Translations under genes and position numbers: made by a program
Source: Azorinus chamasolen
Lineage: Eukaryota > Mollusca > Bivalvia > Cardiida > Solecurtidae
Assembly: GCA_963576725.1 (NCBI GenBank)
Contig: OY755247.1
Coordinates: forward strand, 15,936,526-16,000,525
Length of the DNA stretch: 64,000 bases
Direction: 5' to 3'
Notes under the pieces: model-generated
Seen by the model: only the letters and a program-made list of their open reading frames with translations
What the model was told of the DNA's origin: nothing
The model's database searches: none
In this document: in pieces, positions 50,571 to 60,923 of the stretch
How the letters are laid out: each line of letters opens with the position of its first letter
How positions within the stretch are numbered: the stretch's first letter is position 1

Positions 50571-50740
50571 CTTATAAAGCTTTTAGTTGAGTCTGAGATC
50601 GTTCTCAAGCTTTTGATTGGTCAGATTTGAGCCTTTGGCTCAAATCTGACCAATCAAAAGCTTGAGAACTCAAATCTGACCAATCAAAAGCCTGAGAACG
50701 AAACTCAGGCTCAACTAAAAGCGATATAAGCATGGACCCA
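50571..50740. repeat. G foldback with duplicated right-arm block
   Basis: TGGGTCCATGCTTATAAAGC..GCATGGACCCA perfect 12-bp outer ends. Here CAAATCTGACCAATCAAAAG is doubled on the right arm, the mirror of 15843 and 49766. Confidence 0.92.
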
Positions 50741-50889
50741 GATCTGATGAGGAGTTTAGCTGGCGAATTTCTTTTTCGGCAGGAAGAAAGTTATTTACAC
50801 AGAAACCTTTAGACAATTTTAGAAACCTATAGACAATTAAACTGTTTACACATGATGCAACTAACAGATGGATGCGAACCACTTCAAAC

Positions 50890-50960
50890 TTTTTCAGATC
50901 CAGACGAAAAGCCGAGTAACTCGGCGAATAATCAGAATTTATAACCTGTTTGATATTCTG
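50890..50960. mobile_element. E hairpin core
   Basis: CAGATCCAGACGAAAAGCCG..AGTAACTCGGCGAATAATCA; ends missing. Confidence 0.5.
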
Positions 50961-51012
50961 GTCAAGATTTTGAAAATAATGAAGAGTCTGGTTCCTTTTT
51001 TCTGAGTGTTTT

Positions 51013-51205
51013 ACAGAGCAACAGATAAGTGTGCGTGCTCAGATACTAAAATCGTAATTTCTCCACCAAACCCTATGCTGTGACCACTATTTACACTTGT
51101 CTCGAAGAGACGATTCACAAGAGTGGTCTCAATATAGGGCTTGCTTGAAAAATAAAGAAGTTATTATTGACAATGGTTCAATTTACGCATCTTACCTGGG
51201 CAACT
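51013..51205. mobile_element. F element with altered right end
   Basis: CAGAGCAACAGATAAGTGTG..TGACCACTATTTACACTTGT..CTCGAAGAGACGATTCACAA; right arm runs into AATAAAGAAGTTATT. Confidence 0.75.
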
Positions 51206-51589
51206 GTTTTTATTTTGCTTGCTCAAATTGCAAACGTGTGACTATTTCCATCCAAACACGAACGTTTCGTCTACTTAGAGGTCGCTATGCAAATTAATGC
51301 CGTTTTCTAGTCCTGTCAGCCTCGCAGACATTTCATTTGTATCCATTGCACGACTGGCGTAACAAGCATGTTATATCGTAGTCAAGTGAATTAGCATCGT
51401 AGCATGTAACTTAAATAGATGTAAATTGATTGATAACAAATGATGATAGTTCGGTGTACATTTAAGCTTGCATTAACTGTCTAATGTATTTTTCGTACTG
51501 CTATATGTAGTTAAAAGGGGATGTATACGAGTCTACAGAACACTTACTACGTGGCATTGCATAGAGAATGATACATGTATACACTTCTA
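51206..51589. other. No feature recognised
   Basis: Unique AT-rich sequence. Confidence 0.4.
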
Positions 51590-51690
51590 AAATCGATTCT
51601 AAAGGCGGGTTACAACATCGGGTTTGGTGGAGAATTGGTGACAATTTTAGTATTTGAATACACAACATAGAGTTTGGTGGAGAAACAAAG
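51590..51690. mobile_element. F right-arm fragments, duplicated
   Basis: ACATCGGGTTTGGTGGAGAA and ACATAGAGTTTGGTGGAGAA, about 57 bp apart. Confidence 0.6.
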
Positions 51691-51849
51691 AGCTATTCCT
51701 GAACATGTTTTAATTATCATCAGGCGTTCAAACCTTTGCCATAAAGCATACCATTGCTACACATTGATACGTCATTAGGGGATATGCGTCCAATGGACAT
51801 ACATGTACAATGTATATCTATTTATTATCCAGTTAAATCTTATTAAGAT

Positions 51850-52270
51850 ATAGTAATTTCTCGCTAATACGACAACTAAAAAAACCGTTTAATTCTGGAT
51901 TTTTAAAACAGATGGTAGCTTAATGCTTGACAAATGTGATACACAATGCTCCTTTCTGTATCACTTTCTTATCACCTTTCTTCCGTGCGTATTCATGAAA
52001 ATAATGACCTCGTGAATATTAATTATATTAATTTAAAACAGTACATGGACACAAGGAATATTTGGCCAAGGCAGAAACTGTAGAATCATATCTTTATTTT
52101 ATCATAAACAAACAGAGCAGACCCTGATCAGACGGCTCCTATAGGAGCCATCTGGTCTGGGTCTACTCTGTTTGCTCAGGCATAAAAAGGCGTATTTATG
52201 GAGTAAAGGGTACAGCAACCCACTTGCTGTTACATACTCCTATGTCCATAGAGTGTGTGGTCGCATTAGC
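51850..52270. mobile_element. MITE-C2 split by MITE-A
   Basis: TCTCGCTAATACGACAACTA..CAGATGGTAGCTTAATGC before; CAGCAACCCACTTGCTGT..GGTCGCATTAGCGAGATTGT after the insertion. Confidence 0.65.
51977..52210 (+). mobile_element. MITE-A nested in MITE-C2, exact apex
   Basis: CGTATTCATGAAAATAATGA..CCTCGTGAATATTAATTA; apex at 52135; GTATTTATGGAGTAAAGGGT. Left outer end shortened. Confidence 0.8.
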
Positions 52271-52733
52271 GAGATTGTATTGTACGACCATACATATATA
52301 ATGTACATGCCGTTATAGACTCCTATGTCCATAGAGTGTGTGGTCGCATTAGCGAGACTGTATTGTACGACCATACATATATAATGTAAATACCGTTATA
52401 GACTCCTATGTCCATAGAGTGTGTGGTCGCATTAGCGAGACTGTATTGTACGACCATACATATATAATATACATGCCGTTATAGACTCCTATGTCCATAG
52501 AGTGTGTGGTCGCATTAGCGAGACTGTATTGTACGACCATACATATATAATATACACGCCGTTACAGACTCCAAGGTCAATAGAGTTGTGTGGTCGCATT
52601 AGCGAGACTCTACTGTACGGACATACATATATAATATACACGCCGTTACAGACTCCAAGGTCAATAGAGTTGTGTGGTCGCATTAGCGAGACTCTACTGT
52701 ACGAACATACTTATATAATATTTTCTACGCTAC
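52226..52733 (+). repeat. 83-84-bp tandem repeat, 6 copies, from a MITE-C2 end
   Basis: TCGCATTAGCGAGA recurs at 52261, 52344, 52427, 52510, 52594 and 52678. The unit GTGTGGTCGCATTAGCGAGA + CTGTATTGTACG is the C2 right terminus plus about 50 bp of flank (CATACATATATAATGTACAT). Confidence 0.92.
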
Positions 52734-52961
52734 TTAACCCTTTCCTCCATAAATACGCCTTTCTACACCTCTAATAACTACTTATTGAAACCATTGTGAT
52801 AAATAGAGCATTTGCTCCTATAGGAGCAAATGCTCTATTTATCACAATGGTTTCAAACTACAAAATTCTAAAAGTTTACTTTTCTCTAGTAAATGCTTCC
52901 TTTTGGGTAGATTTATTCAAAGAGGTTGGGTCTGAAATGAGCCTATGGAGGAAAGGGTTAA
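52734..52961 (+). mobile_element. MITE-B, complete, exact apex
   Basis: TTAA at 52734 and 52958; CCCTTTCCTCCATAAATACG / GCCTATGGAGGAAAGGG; perfect 66-68-bp palindrome with apex at 52814. Best reference copy of family B. Confidence 0.95.
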
Positions 52962-53264
52962 CATGTAACTTGTCGCAAATCATTTCCATTCAAAACATAA
53001 GTGTATCAACATTAAGTGAGAAGATTCAAAGAGAAGTTGCTACATCTGAAGTGTATTATAACATAATTTGAATATTATATGTAAATGTGGCATATAATGT
53101 GATCATTATTTCCCAGAAAGTACTTTAGAGCATATCAATCAATTGTGCATACAGTCTACAAAAGAAAGAAATGATTTCGAATGTACAATTAACCTTATGC
53201 CTGTTATAAGAATGTTTGCTCAAATTCTGATCAGAAGAAGTGTCAGTCACTTCCGATAAGAATT
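52962..53264. other. No feature recognised
   Basis: AT-rich unique sequence. Confidence 0.4.
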
Positions 53265-53369
53265 ACTGATTGAATAGCATACAACATGAATCCATGTGTG
53301 AGACCGAATTATTCCAGGGCTTATTCTGGGTCTAAATTGTTCGCAACCAGGTCGCTCTTAGTAGGTTAA
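53265..53369. mobile_element. E-like fragment ending at a TTAA shared with H
   Basis: ATCCATGTGTGAGACCGAAT..GCTTATTCTGGGTCTAAATT, then CGCTCTTAGTAGGTTAA. Confidence 0.5.
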
Positions 53370-53606
53370 CCCTTTCACCGCCAATGTCTCCTTACACGAC
53401 AAATAGTGCAGTCCCAGATCAGACGCCGCCTTTTCAAGGCGGCGTCTGATCAGGGACTTCACGTTTTGTCTCAATCTCTATTTCTATACTCGTGCTTTAT
53501 TCCTTTTAAATTTGCATTTATTTATCTCATTTCCTTATTGTACAAAATTATTTAACAAAAATTGGATTGCAGACGACTAATAGGAATTTGGCGCCAAACG
53601 AGTTAA
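53366..53606 (-). mobile_element. H element, complete
   Basis: TTAA at 53366 and 53603; CCCTTTCACCGCC; CAGTCCCAGATCAGACGCCG..CCTTTTCAAGG tip..GATCAGGGACTTCACG. Reverse orientation relative to 24776. Confidence 0.9.
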
Positions 53607-53649
53607 GGGCTGCAGACTTTGCAAGAGGGAGTTCGAGAATTAACTGTTT

Positions 53650-53820
53650 CTTTACAATAGGCGGGTCCGTGATAATATATGCCATCACTCTGGACACAGG
53701 TGAGACATAGATTCAGTACACGTTTCAACAGGATCACTTTTAAATGACACTTTGATCATGTTGTTGGAAAGAAGGCGAATACAATATGTATTTGTGAAAC
53801 ACTATGCCCCCAACCGGCGT
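53650..53820. mobile_element. E half joined to reversed HEL tail
   Basis: GGACACAGGTGAGACATAGA..GATCATGTTGTTGGAAAGAA then TTTGTGAAACACTATGCCCC, the complement of a HEL 3' end. The same junction recurs at 55440-55545. Confidence 0.55.
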
Positions 53821-53848
53821 TTTTACCTATAATGTTCACTATACTTGT

Positions 53849-54270
53849 TATGCCCCCAACGGCGGGTATATAGTAATCACATTGTCCGTCCTTCCGTCTA
53901 TCCTTCCATACGTACGTCCGTCCGCGCTAACAATTCGTGTTTATGTGACTAAATAATTATATGAGAACAAAAGATCTTTTCTCATCGGTTTTATGTGACT
54001 TATTTTCAGTTTATGTGGCTATTTCGAACAAAAGAATATCCACATACACTCAATCCGTTAGAACGTCCGTCCGTCCCAAATTTCGTGTCCCTTCTGGACC
54101 TTTTTTTTTTTTTTATCTGTGAATGGATCTCAAAATAACCTGGCACAAATGTTCACCACTCAAAGACGATGTGTCGCGTCCAACTCCCTGGTTCATGGGT
54201 CAAAGGTCAAGGTCATCCTTCAGGGTTATAGGTCGGGGCATAAGTGTTTCACAAACAAACTCTTGTTTGA
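53849..54270 (+). mobile_element. HEL element
   Basis: TATGCCCCCAACGGCGGGTA..TAGTAATCACATTGTCCGTC 5' end; internal TTATGTGACT repeats; T-run at 54100; 3' hairpin GTGTTTCACAAAC..AAC then TCTTGTTT. Open frames of about 70 codons inside are not supported as coding. Confidence 0.75.
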
Positions 54271-54496
54271 CCTTGACTTTGTGTCAACCATTAACCATTC
54301 TCTTTTTACATATGGATGCTTTCCTTCGTGCATAATAATTTAAATAGGGTCATTGCGGTTTTTTCTAATTTGTTTTAGACTTTTATTACCAAGCTGTACT
54401 GCTGGAACTCACAACTGAACTCACTCGTGACTCGTATCTATGTAGCCTGACAGTACTATACTATCCAAACTATTTATTAAACCAACACTTCCCCTT

Positions 54497-54711
54497 TTAA
54501 CCCATTCGCACCCACTGACGCCTTTTTGTGCCTCGGTAAAACTCACTGTGATAAATAGAGTATTTGATCCATAGGAGCAACTGCTCTATTACCATAATAA
54601 CTTCAAACACAACACAATTATAAATCTCCCCTTTTCTATAGTTTATGTTCCTTTTCGGTAGATTAATTCAAAGATGTTGAGTCTAAAATAGTCTAGGAGA
54701 GAATGAGTTAA
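54497..54711 (+). mobile_element. MITE-B, decayed
   Basis: TTAA at 54497 and 54708; CCCATTCGCACCCACTGACG; hairpin stem worn (GAGTATTTGATCCATAGGAG). Confidence 0.8.
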
Positions 54712-54953
54712 ACCATTTCCCTTTTTGATATTCATGTTAGGAATAATGACATCACGGGTATTTATTAGTTGAATCCTTATGATGTTATATGTACACTGGG
54801 TGTTTTGTCTCAGGCAGAAACTGTACATTCAGATCTATATTATACCATAAGCAAAGAGAGCAGACCCTGATCAGACGGCTCCTATGTGAACTGTCTGATC
54901 TGGGTCTACTCTGTTTACACATGCATAGAAAGATGTTTATTTGAAGGAAAAAG
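54708..54953 (+). mobile_element. MITE-A sharing TTAA with MITE-B
   Basis: ACCATTTCCCTTTTTGATAT..GACATCACGGGTATTTATTA; hairpin GACGGCTCCTATGTGAACTG; right end GAAGGAAAAAGAC abuts an L element. Confidence 0.8.
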
Positions 54954-54958
54954 ACGTA

Positions 54959-55320
54959 CAGTGCTCCCTCTCTACAACGACACCCTTTGGGATACGAATA
55001 TTGTATGTGTTGTTCAGAGGGAGTTGTTATAGGGAGGGAAAATCAAACATAATTAGCTTGTTTGCAGATCCCCAGATAAGGTGTATTTCGAGAACTAAAA
55101 CCGTTATGCCTCAATCAAACCCTATGTTGTGACCACTCTTTAGAATCGTCCCAAAGTGACGATTCTAAAGAGTGGTCACAACATAGGGTTTGGTGGAAGC
55201 ATAAAGAAAATACGATGGAAAAAGGTTGTTTCTGGAGCATTGTTGTTTCGGAAACAGTGACATGCGTTGTTGTAAGGAGGGAATCGTTATTGAGAGGGCC
55301 GCTGTAGGGAGGGATCACTG
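54959..55320. mobile_element. L element, 362 bp, second copy
   Basis: TA/CAGTGCTCCCTCTCTACAAC..GCTGTAGGGAGGGATCACTG/TA. Same length and layout as 17376-17737. The central hairpin here is perfect over CCTATGTTGTGACCACTC and its mirror. Confidence 0.93.
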
Positions 55321-55329
55321 TATTACATT

Positions 55330-55545
55330 TACCATGAGTTTGGATCCAGGTGAGACGTTTGCCAACTGTTTGGATCCAGGTGAGACGTAGATTCGGTTGA
55401 CATTTCTCCATAATCCATACTAGTTGACACTCTGATAATGTTGGTGAAAAGAAAGTGAAGACAATATGTACATGATAATGTTGGTGGAAAGAAAGTGAAG
55501 ACAATATGTACATGTATTTGTGAAACACTATACCCCAACGGGCGC
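55330..55545. mobile_element. E half with duplicated blocks joined to reversed HEL tail
   Basis: GTTTGGATCCAGGTGAGACG occurs twice, GATAATGTTGGTG-AAAGAAAGTGAAGAC twice, then GTGAAACACTATACCCCAAC. Confidence 0.6.
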
Positions 55546-55564
55546 TGTGACCTTGACTTTAGAT

Positions 55565-55692
55565 GTCCCAATCTCTATATGTGTGCTTTACTCCTTTGAA
55601 ATTTGCATATATTTATCTCATTTCATTATTTTACTGAATGATTTAAGAAACTTGGATTGAAGACGACAATAAGAAATTTGGCACCGAAAGAC
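55565..55692 (-). mobile_element. H right half
   Basis: CCCAATCTCTATATGTGTGC..GATTGAAGACGACAATAAG..TTGGCACCGAAAGACG. Hairpin absent. Confidence 0.65.
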
Positions 55693-55699
55693 GAATTAC

Positions 55700-55797
55700 T
55701 TCTGATCAGTGTCTTCTTTGTTTGCGAGCGGAATTTAAAAAATATGTTTCTTTACTTTCTAAAATGGCTACAATGTTCCACCTTCCATATTCATTCA
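55700..55797 (-). mobile_element. MITE-A2 half
   Basis: GATCAGTGTCTTCTTTGTTT..ACTTTCTAAAATGGCTACAA..CCTTCCATATTCATTC; stops at the gag-like fragment. Confidence 0.65.
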
Positions 55798-55839
55798 GCG
55801 TTGGGCGTTCATACTGGACACACTATAGCGAATTGTTCA

Positions 55840-56190
55840 ATGTTTAGCACCGATCATATGGCAGAGAATTCCGAGCACGTGGCTAGAGATAGTGGCCGAG
55901 TGGAGTCAGTTCTAAACCAAGTTCTCTTACAGCTTAGAGAGCAGAGAGACGAGTTAAATGGTCATAGAGCCGAAGTGAAGGACAGTGGCATTTCGGTCAA
56001 GGCGGAGGTTGTGAAATTGAAGGAGAAAGGACTTACGTGGAAACGCGAAGGAAATAAGTTACAGTATAATTTCAACTCCGACATTGAACAGAATTGTGTT
56101 CAAGCTTTGTGGGCACCGTCCAGTCGCCTTTTTTCCAATTTAATAAATTGTAAATGTAATTTTGTCGTTTTTGTTTATTTGAGTCAGTGA
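55840..56190 (+). pseudogene. Gag-like retroelement fragment
   Basis: An open frame from ATG at 55840 to a stop at 56188-56190 gives 116 residues. The N-terminal part is charged and helix-prone (ESVLNQVLLQLREQRDELNG), likely coiled coil, and continues KAEVVKLKEKGLTWKREGNK then LQYNFNSDIEQNCVQALW. From memory, the W-K-x-EGNKxQ(Y/F)xFN pattern is found in mollusc and cnidarian proteins associated with tyrosine-recombinase (DIRS-like) retroelements; that attribution needs a search. The downstream sequence degenerates (SRLFSNLINCKC). No reverse transcriptase lies beside it. Both flanks are MITE-A2 pieces, so this is an isolated, probably dead fragment. Confidence 0.4.
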
Positions 56191-57755
56191 GATGCGAAAA
56201 ATATGTGTCTTTACTTTTTATACGCCCGAAGGGACGTATTATGGTATGGCGCATGTCGTCCGTCCGTCCGTCTGTCCGTCTGTCCGTCCGTCCGTTAGCA
56301 ATTTCTTGTGCAACTAACTCCTCCTTTATTTTTCAACATAATTTCTTCAAACTTTCAGGAATGATAGATGCTGATGTGTAGTTGTGCATATCAGTGAGAT
56401 AACTCTCATATCATTTTTCATTCTGGAGTTATTGCCCTTTGATAGTTTCGGGTAGCAATTTCTTGTGCAACTAACTCCTCCTTTATTTTTCAACATAATT
56501 TCTTCAAACTTTCAGGAATGATAGATACTGATGTGTAGTTGTGCATATCAGTGAGATAACTCTCATATCATTTTTCATTCTGGAGTTATTGCCCTTTGAT
56601 AGTTTCGGGTAGCAATTTCTTGTGCAACTAACTCCTCCTTTATTTTTCAACATTTCTTCAAACTTTCAGGAATGATAGATACTGATGTGTAGTTGTGCAT
56701 ATCAGTGAGATAACTCTCATATCATTTTTCATTCTGGAGTTATTGCCCTTTGATAGTTTCGGGTAGCAATTTCTTGTGCAACTAACTCCTCCTTTATTTT
56801 TCAACATAATTTCTTCAAACTTTCAGGAATGATAGATACTGATGTGTAGTTGTGCATATCAGTGAGATAACTCTCATATCATTTTTCATTCTGGAGTTAT
56901 TGCCCTTTGATAGTTTCGGGTAGCAATTTCTTGTGCAACTAACTCCTCCTTTATTTTTCAACATAATTTCTTCAAACTTTCAGGAATGATAGATACTGAT
57001 GTGTAGTTGTGCATATCAGTGAGATAACTCTCATATCATTTTTCATTCTGGAGTTATTGCCCTTTGATAGTTTCTGGTAGCAATTTCTTGTGCAACTAAC
57101 TCCTCCTTTATTTTTCAACATAATTTCTTCAAACTTTCAGGAATGATAGATACTGATGTGTAGTTGTGCATATCAGTGAGATAACTCTCATATCATTTTT
57201 CATTCTGGAGTTATTGCCCTTTGATAGTTTCGGGTAGCAATTTCTTGTGCAACTAACTCCTCCTTTATTTTTCAACATAATTTCTTCAAACTTTCAGGAA
57301 TGATAGATACTGATGTGTAGTTGTGCATATCAGTGAGATAATCTCTCATATCATTTTTCATTCTGGAGTTATTGCCCTTTGATAGTTTCTGGTAGCAATT
57401 TCTTGTGCAACTAACTCCTCCTTTATTTTTCAACATAATTTCTTCAAACTTTCAGGAATGATAGATACTGATGTGTAGTTGTGCATATCAGTGAGATAAC
57501 TCTCATATCATTTTTCATTCTGGAGTTATTGCCCTTTGATAGTTTCGGGTAGCAATTTCTTGTGCAACTAACTCCTCCTTTATTTTTCAACATAATTTTA
57601 TAGAACAGCCTTCGGGCGTATATTGCCCCGTCTTGCGGTGCTCTTGTTAAAATGGCTACACTGTTCCACCTTCTATATTTTGTTGTAACTAGTTTGTCCA
57701 TGAATATTCAGTAGGTATTGAAATTTGGAATAAAAATAGAACAGGGAAAGGGTTA
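56191..57755 (-). mobile_element. MITE-A2 part split by a HEL element
   Basis: GTGTCTTTACTTTTT before and AAAATGGCTACACTGTTCCA..ATTCAGTAGGTATTG..AACAGGGAAAGGGTTAA after the insertion read as one A2 long arm ending at TTAA 57752. Confidence 0.8.
56219..57648 (+). mobile_element. HEL element with eight near-identical 157-bp units
   Basis: 5' end ATACGCCCGAAGGGACGTAT, microsatellite CGTCCGTCCGTCCGTCTGTC (56259-56294). Units start TAGCAATTTCTTGTGCAACT at 56295, 56453, 56610, 56764, 56921, 57078, 57235 and 57393, with a partial ninth at 57550. 3' tail: CAGCCTTCGGGCGTATATTG, complementary to the 5' end (CGCCCGAAGG), then CTTGCGGTGCTCTTGTT. Confidence 0.88.
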
Positions 57756-58477
57756 ATCCATACCTAGATTTTTCTTTTAGGTGGAAAATGGCTGTAACGG
57801 AACGTGATTTTACAGACCGTCGAATATAAGAGATAACTTTACACAGTGTTTGATAATAGGGCATTCATATCGTCTGAAGTGTGTGTTTGAGATGACAGAC
57901 GTATTACATTAATTTTATTTACCGATAAGGTACATCCATAAATTTTAAATACATAGCCCAATAACGAGAATAATTAGGCAATACTCGTTCGCTGTAAGAA
58001 ATTTGAATCTGAAACATTTTTCATCTTCAAATTGTAATTTTTATCCGCCTCTTGAAAACTCGGCTATTTCCTAAAGTATTCAGATTCCGTTCATATTAAG
58101 TTGAATATAACTATTTAAACTATTGGAAAATGGGATGTAAGCATTATTTTACTGATATGAATATGCGTACAACTTTTGGTGTTGATTGATTCATAAGAAA
58201 AGGGGTCAGACTATAGCTTTAAACAAGCATTTGTCTCGGTTTTGAAGGTAATGGCTGTGGTCATCACACTTAATAAATGAAATATAAATGGAAAACGTTT
58301 TGATAATACCTATAAACTATATGGAAATATAAAGTCGATAGTAAGTATGTCGACAGGAACATCTATTCCATTAATCTGCCTGGTTGGATTAGACAAGGCG
58401 AAAATCTTTCACCTTTCTTATTCAAACCATTTCAGATCATGTTGCGTTTAATAATGAAACATAACAAACTCATTTGA
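57756..58477. other. No feature recognised
   Basis: AT-rich sequence without array, hairpin or credible coding frame. Confidence 0.4.
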
Positions 58478-58913
58478 GACGTGAACACATCGTCAATAAA
58501 ACACCGATGTGAACATAGAGTCAATAAAACATTGCTTTGAACATGGCGTTAAGAAAACATCACTTTGAACAACGTCAAGAAAACACTGCCGTGGACATAA
58601 CGCGTGAATAGCACACTACTTTAAACATTGCGTCAATAAAACACTGGGTTGAACACAGCGCGTATAACACATTACCAATAAAGCACTGCTGTGAACATAG
58701 CGTCAATAACAAATTTGTGTAAACACAGAATAAATATTTAAAATCTAGCATTGAACATAGTGTTATTGTAACATTGCGTCGAACATAGCGTCAATAAAAC
58801 ACGGTGGTGTACAAAGCGTCAATAAATCACTGCTTTGAAAATGACGTCAATAAAACACTGCGTTGTACAGAGCGTCAATAAATCACTTTTGAAAACAACG
58901 CCAAAACACCGCT
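58478..58913 (+). repeat. Degenerate tandem repeat of about 28-30 bp
   Basis: AGCGTCAATAAAACACTGCT + TTGAACAT recurs about 14 times with much variation, so it is old. Confidence 0.8.
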
Positions 58914-59136
58914 TTAACCCTTTCCTCCATATAAAAATCTTTTCAGGCATCTGCAAACAAAGAAGGCCCAAATCAGACGGCTCCTGTTTGTTAATAGAAT
59001 TGGATAGATCTGTTTCTTTAAGATCTAAAATTGCTGCAATGTTCCATCTTCAAAAAAATTATTATACGTATTTTGTCCATGAATATTCAGTATGTTTTGA
59101 AATTTGGACTAACTATAGAACAGGAAAAGGGTTAAA
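58914..59136 (-). mobile_element. MITE-A2 with hairpin tip deleted
   Basis: TTAA at 58914 and 59133; CAAACAAAGAAGGCCCAAAT..GGCTCCTGTTTGTTAATAG; long arm complete to AACAGGAAAAGGG. Confidence 0.85.
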
Positions 59137-59184
59137 CATAACACAAATTATGAAAATGCAAACCTTCTGATGTATAATTATGTT

Positions 59185-59506
59185 CAGTTGAACTTCGATA
59201 TCTCGAATTCGAATAACTCGAACTTCGGGATAACTCGAACAAAACGTTCAGTCCTTTCAAAACTTACAATGCAGAATTGCTCAAAAATGTATCTCTACAG
59301 ATATCTAGAAACACATGGCGTGACAGCTTAATACAGGTCTAAAGTAATGCTGAAAGCTCCTACAGGAGCTTTCAGCATTACTTTAGACCTGTATTAAGCA
59401 ATTGCCTTGAGAAATTGTTCAGATTAGAAATCGGATGACTCGAACTTCTGTTATCTCGAACTAATTTGTATGGTCCATTGAAGTTCGGGTTATGGAAGTT
59501 CAACTG
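59185..59506. mobile_element. K element, complete
   Basis: CAGTTGAACTTCGATATCTC..GGAAGTTCAACTG; hairpin tip AAAGCTCCTACAGGAGCTTT; 48-bp arms with few mismatches. Confidence 0.92.
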
Positions 59507-59904
59507 TATCAGCCAAAGTATAAATGTATTATTTCTATTATGAATTTTTTATACATTTACATTTTGAAAAGAAATTATCTGGTACTACTACAAGTAACCA
59601 AGTAAACGCAGTCTTGTGTTCATGACAGTCCAATAGTTATGTATTACTGACAGATCAAATTACTGATACAACCAAATCATTTAAAAAAAAGGTTATTGGA
59701 AAATTACGTACAGCGAAGATCTTATTTCTCTGAATTATCGGAAATGCCTTTATTTCTTTTGATTTTCTGTTAATATTTGGTAAATTATTTAGCAGTCTGA
59801 AATATACTAATTTATTGTATTTTGTTAAAGATACTCGGGTTTATTAGAACTGCTTTTCTAACGCACGATGCTCAACCATTAGTGTACCCTATATTTTTAC
59901 TAAC
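59507..59904. other. No feature recognised
   Basis: AT-rich unique sequence. Confidence 0.4.
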
Positions 59905-60060
59905 TCTTTTGCTGCCATATATTTTCTTCTACAAACTTTGTCGTCTAATACACCTTTCGTTTGTTTAATTTTCTTCCATTTTCTTTCAAAAGCATTGCCA
60001 CAGTAACGAGCAGTTTGAATGCTGGTGACATCCAAACTGTTTACATAGGTAATCAATCAC
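59905..60060. mobile_element. E-like fragment
   Basis: ACTCTTTTGCTGCC start, GCAGTTTGAATGCTGGTGAC then CATCCAAACTGTTTAC. Hairpin tip lost. Confidence 0.45.
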
Positions 60061-60227
60061 ATATTGGAAAGTGTTCATTCTTCCGTTTCTGATCTCAGCT
60101 GGCAATTATCTATTCGTTCTAATGGGAGTGTTGTATATATGTGTGTAAATTTAAAGTGGTACTATTATCCACTATAGAAAATGTATGATTACATTATTAG
60201 GGAAAATAATAATAATAAAACTTACTA

Positions 60228-60444
60228 GTATTACCTCATAGGCTATTTTAGATCCTACCGCTTTGAATGCATCTACCGAAAAGGAGCATTAACTAGAGAA
60301 AACGGCAGTGTTGAAACCATTGTAATAGATAGAGCATTTACTCCTTTTGAGCAAATGCTCTATTTATCACAATGGTTTCAGAAAGTGTCTTTCGCAGAGG
60401 CATCAAAATATGTTATTTACCGTTAACACGAGGGAATGGATTAA
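60228..60444 (-). mobile_element. MITE-B, minus orientation
   Basis: TTACCTCATAGGCTATTTTA..CTACCGAAAAGGAGC; hairpin tip CTCCTTTTGAGC; right TTAA at 60441. Confidence 0.8.
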
Positions 60445-60473
60445 ACGGCAATTCATTTATTGAACAAAGCAAC

Positions 60474-60686
60474 CATAACCCATTACCTCATAGGTTATTT
60501 TTTAGATACAACCTATTTGAATAAATCTACCGAAAAGGAGCATCAACTAGAGAAAAGGACAAAACAGAAACCATTGTGATAAATAGAGCATTTGCTCCTA
60601 TAGGAACAAATGCTCTATTTATCACAATGGTTTCACAAAGTGACATTTACAGAGTCGTCAAAAGTCGTCAATGTGAGGCAAAGTTA
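60474..60686 (-). mobile_element. MITE-B, minus orientation, no TTAA
   Basis: CCCATTACCTCATAGGTTAT; near-perfect palindrome (GCTCCTATAGGAAC); outer right end runs into a C2 fragment (60686-60720). Confidence 0.8.
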
Positions 60687-60719
60687 GAAGCAGGTGGTTG
60701 CTTAATGCAGGTCAAAAGT

Positions 60720-60903
60720 GATATATACGGATTATGTACAGAGTAACTTTTGTTATTGCCAGAAACTGCCGAGTCATATTTATCATAATTTCATAATTAA
60801 ACAGGACAGACCCTGATTAGATGTATCCTGTTGGAGCCGTCTGGTCTGGGTCTACACATTTTACAATGACGCGAAAAGGCTTTTATATGAAGGAATGGAT
60901 TAA
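60720..60903 (+). mobile_element. MITE-A right two thirds
   Basis: GCCAGAAACTGCCGAGTCAT..GATTAGATGTATCCTGTTGG..TTATATGAAGGAATGGATTAA. Confidence 0.7.
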
Positions 60904-60923
60904 GTCTCGTTTTGCTTAAATCT

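Noticed and set aside
54119..54343. Overlapping 70-74-codon frames
   Set aside because: Inside the HEL element, open in two frames at once, no conserved domain.
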